In this document: in pieces, positions 4,845 through 9,633 of the stretch
Numbering within the stretch: position 1 is the first letter of the stretch
Layout of the letters: every line of letters starts with the position of its first letter
Assembly (NCBI GenBank): GCA_003151895.1
Contig: PLYX01000113.1
Span: 12,178 to 21,810, forward strand
Length of the DNA: 9,633 bases
Direction: 5' to 3'
Source of the DNA: Solirubrobacterales bacterium
Lineage (GTDB): Bacteria > Actinomycetota > Thermoleophilia > Solirubrobacterales > Solirubrobacteraceae
Translations under genes and position numbers: made by a program
The notes under the pieces: model-generated
Told to the model about the DNA's origin: nothing
Databases searched by the model: none
The model's input: the letters and a program-made list of their open reading frames with translations, nothing else

Positions 4845-4977
4845 GAGCACATCGTAGCGCGAATCAAACTACATAGGTCTTACGCATGCCGGCCAATATA
4901 GGGCATCGTGTAGGGCGTCATTGGCGCCGCCGTGCACTGACAGCGTCGGTGGGACTGCTGCCGTGCACGCTGTAGAG

Positions 4978-4992
4978 CCGTCTTCGAGACGG
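4978..4992 (-). terminator. Hairpin after the sipW-type gene
   Basis: A perfect 6-bp stem CCGTCT (4978-4983) and AGACGG (4987-4992) with a 3-base loop, 4 bp beyond the signal peptidase stop. It lacks a U run. It may end the surface-protein operon before the toxin-antitoxin genes. Confidence 0.4.
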
Positions 4993-4996
4993 TGCA

Positions 4997-5575
4997 TCAG
5001 CGTGAGGTGGGTCGCCAGATCCAGCCCAGCGACATGCTGACCATCAGGACCACGATGACGATGAGCACGCCGAGGCGAACGGGTCGCTGCTGACTCCACA
5101 CCGCCAGATACCCCACCATTGGCACCTTCATATCCTCGTGCCACACGGTGTCGCCAACGATGTGGGCATGCCACTGGTCGGTGGCGTTGTTGGCGTCGCC
5201 CTTCGTCTGGATGACGACTCCTTTCCTCCTACGGTCGATCGAGAACACGCGGTGCATCACGGTCAGCCGCGGTTCGCCGGGCGGGTGGAAGGCGACGATC
5301 TGGCCCTTCCGCAGGTCGGCGGTCGGCTCGGATGTCAGGACGGCGACGTCCCCCGGGTTGAGGGTCGGACGCATCGATCCGGTGTCGATGACGGTGAACC
5401 GCCACAGGCCGAGCACCATTCCCACTATCACCGCCAGGATGAGCAGAACGACACTGACAAGCAGGATCGAGGAGACGACTCTCGCCACTCCGACTCGTTC
5501 CCGGGCCAGGCGGCCCGGCTCAGCCAGGATGCGTATCCGCTGTGCGTCTGGGTATGTGGCTGTTTCCGGGAGCAT
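4997..5575 (-). CDS. sipW: Signal peptidase I, SipW/archaeal type
   Basis: A 192-residue membrane protease that removes signal peptides at the outer face of the membrane. A long N-terminal region precedes a transmembrane helix (about 34-56). The catalytic serine lies in TGSMRPTLNPGD (Ser67). His108 in VMHRV takes the place of the lysine found in ordinary bacterial signal peptidase I, which marks the SipW/ER-archaeal class. The box TKGDANNATD (124-133) carries the conserved Asp. A second hydrophobic helix lies at about 168-184. SipW-type enzymes process TasA/camelysin-like surface proteins, and the two genes upstream encode proteins with that kind of signal peptide. The ATG follows directly after the propeller gene's stop with no gap, so it is in the same operon. 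Confidence 0.93.
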   Translation of the reverse strand: MLPETATYPDAQRIRILAEPGRLARERVGVARVVSSILLVSVVLLILAVIVGMVLGLWRFTVIDTGSMRPTLNPGDVAVLTSEPTADLRKGQIVAFHPPGEPRLTVMHRVFSIDRRRKGVVIQTKGDANNATDQWHAHIVGDTVWHEDMKVPMVGYLAVWSQQRPVRLGVLIVIVVLMVSMSLGWIWRPTSR

Positions 5576-7219
5576 CTACTGCCAGCCCCCCTGGTTCCAG
5601 CCGAGTGGGTAGCGCATCGACGCCGTGAGAGCGCTCTGCCAGACGCCGTGCCCCGCCTGCAGCTTGTAGTAGTACGGGGAAGGCGTCGCGAGCACCGCGT
5701 ATGGAGCCGTTCCAATCTTGGCTGTGGCCAACGTTTCGGAAACTGTATTCGCTTCGGTCGCGATAACCGATACGCTGGGACCGCCCGTGTTCGCTACGTA
5801 GACGTACTTACTATCTGGCGTCACCGACATGCCGGTCGGGTCTCCGGTGGCGCCGACTGTTATGGCTGTGGCAAGGACCGCGTCGGTCGACACCGTGATC
5901 ACGTCCACCTTGTTGTGACTGTGTTCGTGGACGTAGAGCTGGCAGCCGTTGGGCGTCAGAGCGAGAGCGTTTGGGGTGGGTTCGGTTTCCCTGAGCGTGA
6001 TCGTGCCTGTCAGGGTGTCGGCGGGGATGGCGATGTCCTCGACCCCATGGCCGGTGAAGCTCGCCACGTAGAGCTTTGACCCGTTTGGCGTGATGGCCAG
6101 GATGTTCGGATCCCCGCCCGCGGCGACGTTGGCGTCGGCCATGCTGCCGACAGCGATCGTTTTGGCAACGGCGTCGCTCGCGGTCGCGATGTCGTCGATC
6201 TGCGCGTTTCCCTGGTCGGCGACGTAGACGTGGGCCGAGCTCGGGGTGACGGCAAGCGCGATCGGCTTGCCCGTTATGCCGGCGCCGATCGTGACCGTGG
6301 CGGTCACCGTGTTGGATGCCGTCGTGATCACCGACACGTTGTGAGCGGAGTAGTTGGCGACGTACGCCTTTTTCCCGTCCGGCGTCACGACGATCGCTCC
6401 CGGATCGCCCTGGGCGCCGACGGCGATCCCAGCGCCGAGCGCGCCCGAGGAGATCGTGAGCGGGTAGACGCGGTTGTTGGCGCCGTCGACGACGTACGCC
6501 GTCTTTCCATCAGGAGTGATGGCGACCGCATCCGGTCGCGATTTGACGCCGCCCACTTCCGGGATCGCCACCGCCGCGCCCACGGCGTGGGAGGAAACGG
6601 TGATGATCTGCACCTGGCTGGAAGCGCCCTCGGCCAGGACGACGTTGGTTCCTTCGGGAGTGACGGCCACGCCGTTGGGCTCGGTGCCGATTGTCCCGGT
6701 TGTGATCGATGTCCCGGCATAAGTCAAGGTGTTGACGGCGTGCACCGTGGCGGCGGCGCCGTTGCCGACGAAGACCTGCGGCGTTTCAGCCCCGGTTGGT
6801 TTGACGTCTGTAAAGCTCGTGGCGATGCCTGTCGTGCCAGCTTCGGAGTAGGCGCCTCCGGAGCTTGTGGACCGCCAGAGCTTGTAGCCGCTGATCAGGG
6901 GATTGCCGTTGGCGTCAACCAGTGCGGAGGCGGTCCACGTCGTAGATACGTTGGTCTGCTGGTTACCGCCGGCACATCCCCCGTTGGCGGTCGCAAGGCC
7001 GGCGGGGGTCGCAAGTTTTGCCGCGGTGAAGGTACCCGGACCCGCGGTCTTCGTGCCGCTGAAGCTCGCCAGCGCCGTGCCCAGCACGGTGAGCTGCACG
7101 GCGACGGCGATCAGCAGGGTGCCGATGGACCGGCGGGCGCGGACGCATACCGAGCGACTTCGGGCAACGACTGCTCGGCCTGGATGGCGACTCCCATGAA
7201 GGGCCATGCGTATCGCCAT
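5576..7219 (-). CDS. Secreted YVTN-type beta-propeller protein with SipW-like signal peptide
   Basis: 547 residues. The basic N-terminus (about 1-31) and hydrophobic core (32-52) end in LASFSGTKTAGPGTFTAA, the SipW-dependent style of signal (compare FATFTDTVTAGPQ in the upstream gene's product). Residues 71-145 look like the first half of an Fn3-like domain, with the strand ISGYKLWRSTSSGGAYS. Residues 146-512 hold seven YVTN/lactonase-like repeats, each with a TP-x-G-type turn (about 187, 235, 280, 325, 377, 422 and 467) followed by a YVA- or YVV-like strand, a seven-bladed propeller. The end, YYYKLQAGHGVWQSALT, resembles the missing last strands of the Fn3 domain. A surface role in ligand binding or matrix building is likely; enzymatic activity is unproven. 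A good ribosome site (GGTGGTGAG) lies 5 bp before the ATG, inside a stem-loop. Confidence 0.88.
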   Translation of the reverse strand: MAIRMALHGSRHPGRAVVARSRSVCVRARRSIGTLLIAVAVQLTVLGTALASFSGTKTAGPGTFTAAKLATPAGLATANGGCAGGNQQTNVSTTWTASALVDANGNPLISGYKLWRSTSSGGAYSEAGTTGIATSFTDVKPTGAETPQVFVGNGAAATVHAVNTLTYAGTSITTGTIGTEPNGVAVTPEGTNVVLAEGASSQVQIITVSSHAVGAAVAIPEVGGVKSRPDAVAITPDGKTAYVVDGANNRVYPLTISSGALGAGIAVGAQGDPGAIVVTPDGKKAYVANYSAHNVSVITTASNTVTATVTIGAGITGKPIALAVTPSSAHVYVADQGNAQIDDIATASDAVAKTIAVGSMADANVAAGGDPNILAITPNGSKLYVASFTGHGVEDIAIPADTLTGTITLRETEPTPNALALTPNGCQLYVHEHSHNKVDVITVSTDAVLATAITVGATGDPTGMSVTPDSKYVYVANTGGPSVSVIATEANTVSETLATAKIGTAPYAVLATPSPYYYKLQAGHGVWQSALTASMRYPLGWNQGGWQ

Positions 7220-7294
7220 GACATCTCACCACCCCGGTGGCCGCGGGAGCCGGCTTGTGCCGGCCAACCCGCGGGCTTCCACCTGAGAGGTCAT
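7218..7294 (-). promoter_or_regulatory. Long interrupted stem-loop over the propeller gene's start
   Basis: Nested complementary segments cover the gap between the TasA-like and propeller genes: GCCGGC (7249-7254) with GCCGGC (7259-7264) around a TTGT loop; CCGCGGG (7241-7247) with CCCGCGG (7268-7274); GGTGG (7236-7240) with CCACC (7279-7283); CTCA (7225-7228) with TGAG (7284-7287); ATGAC (7218-7222) with GTCAT (7290-7294). In the transcript it would pair the ribosome site and start codon of the propeller gene. It may lower its translation relative to the TasA-like protein, or act as a partial terminator or processing site. There is no U run. Confidence 0.6.
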
Positions 7295-7296
7295 CC

Positions 7297-8028
7297 CTAC
7301 TGGGCGATCGCGTTCCGTTGCGTCGCCTGGAAGGTGTAGGTCAGAGCCGAGGAGCAGCCCTGCAGATCCTCGGTCGTCACCGTACCGCCGGCTACACCCG
7401 AACACGCAGGTTCGTGCTTGGACAGGTCGCCAGGGGCGCCACTGGGGAGTTCGAGCTTGAACACCAGGAAGTCTTTCCCGCCCGTGAGCGAGTTCAGCGG
7501 CGTCAGGGCGCCGGCCGTCGTCTCGAGCGCGCTGACCGATGCCGTGGCGCTGCCGTTGATGTTGACCGTGGTGGCGCCGGCGCCACAGGTGTAGGTGAAT
7601 GCGGGAGGCGGAGAGCCCACGACGACGCGGGTCCACGCCGACGAGCATGCCTGGATGCTGACCTGCAGTCCGTAGGTGGGGTCGGTGTCGAGCAACGACG
7701 ACGTTACGGGCGCCGAGAACTTCAGCGTGATTTCCTTGTCCGCGAGGGTCGCTCCGGTCGAGTTGAGGTCGGCCTCGCGGAGGACCCAGTCCCCGGCGGC
7801 TATGTTGGTCGCGGCGGTGCCCGCGTCGTTTACCGGGCCCACGACCAGCTTGACCGTGCCCGAGGAGATCGCCTGGGGACCCGCCGTCACGGTGTCGGTG
7901 AACGTCGCGAAAGCGCCACCGATGAGCGCCCCAGCCGCCGCGAGAAGCAAAGCGATCGACAGGACGATCTTGCGGTAGTCCCTCGAACGGTCGTCAGTCC
8001 CCTTGTTTGTTGCCTGGCGATTTCTCAT
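7297..8028 (-). CDS. TasA/camelysin-like SipW-dependent surface protein
   Basis: 243 residues. A charged N-terminus (about 1-20) leads to the hydrophobic segment IVLSIALLLAAAGALIGGAF and then ATFTDTVTAGPQAISSGTVKL, the hallmark of SipW-dependent exported proteins: a helix followed by AxFxD and a repeat-free beta domain. The mature part is beta-rich with four cysteines (SIQACSS, FTYTCGAG, EPACSG, LQGCSS) that could form two disulphides outside the cell. In Firmicutes, relatives such as TasA form extracellular fibres; here a surface-layer or fibre role is inferred only. It is the first gene of the three-gene operon that ends with its probable processing enzyme. The ATG at 8026-8028 is preceded by a -10-like hexamer, suggesting a leaderless transcript. 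Confidence 0.87.
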   Translation of the reverse strand: MRNRQATNKGTDDRSRDYRKIVLSIALLLAAAGALIGGAFATFTDTVTAGPQAISSGTVKLVVGPVNDAGTAATNIAAGDWVLREADLNSTGATLADKEITLKFSAPVTSSLLDTDPTYGLQVSIQACSSAWTRVVVGSPPPAFTYTCGAGATTVNINGSATASVSALETTAGALTPLNSLTGGKDFLVFKLELPSGAPGDLSKHEPACSGVAGGTVTTEDLQGCSSALTYTFQATQRNAIAQ

Positions 8029-8046
8029 GAGCCCGTTATCGGCTCA
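8028..8046 (-). promoter_or_regulatory. Promoter-like -10 within a small palindrome before the TasA-like gene
   Basis: On the minus strand GATAAC (8035-8040) ends 6 bp before the ATG, so transcription could begin at the start codon itself. The hexamer lies in the loop of TGAGCC (8028-8033) and GGCTCA (8041-8046), a possible operator. No good -35 box was found. Confidence 0.4.
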
Positions 8047-8102
8047 GAACAACAAATCTTTAGCCCTGAATGCGCCGGCCATCCGGGAACCGCCATCGAC
8101 CT

Positions 8103-8133
8103 GCTCGCGAGTCGCGCCCGCGACCGCGCGAGC
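8103..8133 (-). terminator. GC-rich hairpin after the small conserved gene
   Basis: A two-part stem: GTCGCG (8111-8116) with CGCGAC (8119-8124), extended by GCTCGCG (8103-8109) with CGCGAGC (8127-8133). It lies 6 bp past the stop of the upstream minus-strand gene and before the TasA-like operon. It is strong, but with no clear U run. Confidence 0.5.
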
Positions 8134-8139
8134 GCTTCT

Positions 8140-8448
8140 TCAGCTCTCCGACTCGTCCGAGCCGGGAGCCACCACGTACACGATGTGCACCCGGGCGATC
8201 GCCATGAACGCGTGCCGCTCGACCGGTCCGCCGTCGAGCGGCACGAGCGTGACGTCGGTGAGCGTGAGGAAGTCGCGCTCGGAGGCGTTGAGCATGTCGG
8301 ATACGCGGCTGCGGTAGCCGTCGCGGGCGAGCATCAGCGAGCCTTCGATGCGATGGCGGGGCGTCTCCACGCGAATCCGCTCACGACGCTCCTCGGCGCC
8401 GTGGGGGTCAGCCTCGAAGCCCTGCTCGCCGGGTGTGGTGCTCGTCAT
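8140..8448 (-). CDS. Small conserved protein of unknown function (DUF6812-like)
   Basis: 102 residues. After about 22 charged residues comes a compact domain: RIRVETPRHRIEGSLMLARD, then YRSRVSDMLNASERDFLTLTDVTLVPLD (about 45-72), then a final strand pair ending AIARVHIVYVVAP. The pattern of short beta strands with 'GxL', 'RVSDxLN', 'FLxLTDV' and 'HIVxVxP' matches a small actinobacterial family that I tentatively link to DUF6812. There is no signal peptide or catalytic motif, so it is likely cytoplasmic. It stands alone between two hairpins, with its own -10-like GATAAT 6 bp before the ATG. Its relation to the surface genes is unknown. Confidence 0.78.
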   Translation of the reverse strand: MTSTTPGEQGFEADPHGAEERRERIRVETPRHRIEGSLMLARDGYRSRVSDMLNASERDFLTLTDVTLVPLDGGPVERHAFMAIARVHIVYVVAPGSDESES

Positions 8449-8454
8449 CGCTCC

Positions 8455-8460
8455 ATTATC
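8455..8460 (-). promoter_or_regulatory. -10-like GATAAT for a leaderless transcript
   Basis: GATAAT on the minus strand, followed by 6 bases (GGAGCG) and the ATG of the small conserved gene. The same spacing is seen before the TasA-like gene. No convincing -35 box was found. Confidence 0.4.
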
Positions 8461-8511
8461 GGGCCTTGGGGGCTTGCGTGGGCGGCCCGCGCCCGGTTAT
8501 GCGGCGATTGG

Positions 8512-8540
8512 GGGGCGGCGGGGTTGAGCCCGACCGCCCC
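8512..8540 (-). terminator. Terminator-type hairpin after the collagen-like gene
   Basis: The outer stem is GGGGCGG (8512-8518) with CCGCCCC (8534-8540), and the inner stem CGGG (8519-8522) with CCCG (8529-8532), with one bulged base. It begins 6 bp past the collagen-like gene's stop. There is no U run, as is common in high-GC actinobacteria. Confidence 0.5.
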
Positions 8541-8546
8541 GCTCGA

Positions 8547-9194
8547 TCATGGGACGACGATCGTAAACGCGTAGTTGCTCGACAGGGCGCCGGCCGGTGT
8601 GTAGGTGTCGACCTCGAAATCGGTTGCCGGACAGCCGTTGGTGCGCTGCGCGTTGACCGCGATGACACCCGGCTGTTTGCCGGAGCTGTAGCTCACCTCG
8701 GGCGACACCGCCACCGTGTCGGTTGCGGCGTTGATCGGGGCGGCCGGCGCCAGGCAGTAGACGCCCGGGCTCGGCTCGCTGACCCCGGTGATGCCGGAGG
8801 TTTGGCCGGCGATCAGGTTCACCTGCGTGGGCGAGGTGGGCTGGACGACCGCGTACGGGCGCGCGGCGCCCTGAGGCCCGGTCGGTCCTGTTGCCCCGGT
8901 GGCCCCCGCTTTGCCAGTGCCCCCCGTTTTCCCAGTTTTCCCGGTGGCCCCGGTTTTCCCGGCCGGTCCGGTGAGCCCGCGCGGCCCGGCCGGCCCGGGC
9001 AGGCCGCGCAAGCCGCGGGGCCCGCGCACGAGGCACTCGCGCACGTTGTGTTTGGCGATGTGGGCGATGAAGCATTTGGTGGAGGAGGTGTGGGCGGCGG
9101 GGATGATGCTGATTCCGGCGAGCGCGGGCACGGCGACGGTCATCGCGCCGAGCACGGCAGGGGTGGCGAGCAGTGTCAGGGTGCGGTGGCGCAT
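8547..9194 (-). CDS. Secreted collagen-like (Gly-X-Y) repeat protein
   Basis: 215 residues from ATG 9192-9194, with GGAGAGG about 10 bp upstream; a TTG ten codons earlier is also open but less likely. The signal peptide is MRHRTLTLLATPAVLGAMTV through VPALA. Residues 27-57 include two cysteines and a basic stretch. Residues 58-111 are 18 uninterrupted Gly-X-Y triplets, rich in Pro first and Lys/Thr/Ala later, predicting a collagen triple helix. Residues 112-215 form a beta-rich C-terminal domain with two more cysteines (YCLAPA, NGCPAT) that may act as the trimerisation head. Bacterial collagen-like proteins are usually surface fibres or adhesins. There is no cell-wall anchor motif, so it may be released or held by other partners. 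The signal is of the ordinary Sec type rather than the SipW style. Confidence 0.88.
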   Translation of the reverse strand: MRHRTLTLLATPAVLGAMTVAVPALAGISIIPAAHTSSTKCFIAHIAKHNVRECLVRGPRGLRGLPGPAGPRGLTGPAGKTGATGKTGKTGGTGKAGATGATGPTGPQGAARPYAVVQPTSPTQVNLIAGQTSGITGVSEPSPGVYCLAPAAPINAATDTVAVSPEVSYSSGKQPGVIAVNAQRTNGCPATDFEVDTYTPAGALSSNYAFTIVVP

Positions 9195-9253
9195 GGTGTC
9201 AGGGGCCTCTCCGTTCGTGTGCAAGGGCTCTGTGTGACCATAACCGCCGGGAA

Positions 9254-9266
9254 GCTCCGAAGGAGC
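9254..9266 (-). terminator. Small UUCG-loop hairpin after the glycosyltransferase
   Basis: On the minus strand GCTCC, TTC and GGAGC form a 5-bp stem with a stable C-UUCG-G turn, followed by TTCC, 10 bp past the glycosyltransferase stop. A plausible short terminator. Confidence 0.45.
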
Positions 9267-9276
9267 GGTACGGGCG

Positions 9277-9633
9277 TCAGCCGACGCGCTCGGGCACGCG
9301 CGCCGCCAGCCCGGCGCGTGCGGATGCGACGGGGCCGACCGCCCCTGTGGGCGGGTTGCGCTCTTCGCGCACGATGTAGAGCGGGCGGTGCTTGACCTCG
9401 TCGTAGATGCGCCCGACGTACTCGCCGATCACGCCGAGCGCGATCAGCTGGATGCCGCCGAGCAGCAGGATGAGGATCGTGATGGTGCCGAAGCCCGGGA
9501 GGTAGGAGTCGGCGAAGTGCAGGCCGATGACTACGGGAATGGCCACGAATGCAACCCCGGCCGACAGCAGGCCGACGTAGGTGGCGAGCTGCAGCGGGAG
9601 GTGCGAGAAGGAGGCGATCGCGTCGAGCGAGAA
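9277..9633 (-). CDS. Family 2 glycosyltransferase, C-terminal membrane part (5' end beyond window)
   Basis: The reading frame is open to the right edge; only the last 118 residues are present. It begins FSLDAIASFSHLPLQLATYV, the linker typical of polyprenol-phosphate glycosyltransferases (GtrB/DPM1-like, family GT2). Two membrane helices follow: about 17-37 and the stretch ILILLLGGIQLIALGVIGEY. The conserved ending is GEYVGRIYDEVKHRPLYIVRE, followed by a variable tail. The catalytic GT-A domain lies outside the window. These enzymes move a sugar from a nucleotide donor to a lipid-phosphate carrier for cell-surface glycosylation. An internal GTG at 9544-9546 is not the true start. The family call is firm; the sugar is unknown. 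Confidence 0.9.
   Translation of the reverse strand, partial: FSLDAIASFSHLPLQLATYVGLLSAGVAFVAIPVVIGLHFADSYLPGFGTITILILLLGGIQLIALGVIGEYVGRIYDEVKHRPLYIVREERNPPTGAVGPVASARAGLAARVPERVG

Noticed and set aside
4929..4968. Direct repeat GCCGTGCAC at 4929-4937 and 4960-4968
   Set aside because: Only 9 bp, in two copies, in a short intergenic gap. It could be a binding site, but nothing else supports it.
5138..6079. 313-codon plus-strand frame
   Set aside because: Shadow of the signal peptidase and propeller genes; no domain and biased composition.
5700..7100. Regular repeats over the propeller gene as a possible DNA repeat array or CRISPR
   Set aside because: The periodicity is at the protein level (seven propeller blades), with diverged DNA and no constant repeat and spacer units. 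No CRISPR array is present anywhere in the window.
6230..7339. 369-codon plus-strand frame rich in Arg, Gly, Asp and Val
   Set aside because: Its apparent repeats are the reverse complement of the propeller repeats.
7237..8574. 445-codon plus-strand frame
   Set aside because: Antisense to the TasA-like and small conserved genes; its composition fits a high-GC shadow frame.

Overview
The window is high-GC DNA whose gene content suggests an actinobacterium, most likely of the Solirubrobacterales/Thermoleophilia type. The clues are a SipW-type signal peptidase with SipW-dependent surface proteins, a collagen-like secreted protein, many GTG starts and a tRNA without an encoded CCA. The lineage is inferred from this style of gene content; no marker gene proves it.

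Left third (1-3066): the window opens inside a tRNA-Ser(GCU) gene. Its last 57 bp (14-70, from the anticodon to 2 bp past the gene) recur exactly at 3010-3066 in the same orientation. This is the attL/attR signature of an element integrated in a tRNA gene by a tyrosine-type recombinase. The element is only about 3.0 kb and no integrase is visible. Near both ends lies the same pair of TGGAAGCG repeats (153-174 and 2886-2907), which look like integrase arm sites. The cargo is a divergent XRE-family regulator, a short secreted-type peptide that may be a gene fragment, and a tightly overlapping three-gene operon: a TIGR04255-family protein and two uncharacterised small proteins. A 10-bp inverted repeat between the regulator and the rightward genes is a plausible operator. 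I read this as a minimal, trans-mobilised island carrying an uncharacterised cassette, and it is the best candidate for a new system.

Middle (3067-4850): just outside attR, on the minus strand, are two toxin-antitoxin modules. One is MNT nucleotidyltransferase plus HEPN, with the HEPN gene broken by a frameshift and ending in a glutamine-rich tail. The other is a ribbon-helix-helix antitoxin with a MazF/PemK-type toxin. A short coding-like remnant lies between them.

Right half (4978-9633): a minus-strand cell-surface region. It holds a partial family-2 glycosyltransferase entering from the right edge, a secreted collagen-like protein, a small conserved protein of unknown function, and the operon TasA/camelysin-like protein, beta-propeller protein, SipW signal peptidase. 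The two secreted proteins carry SipW-type signal peptides and are presumably processed by the peptidase encoded directly after them. The propeller appears to be inserted inside an Fn3-like domain, and the propeller gene's start region is covered by a long interrupted stem-loop.
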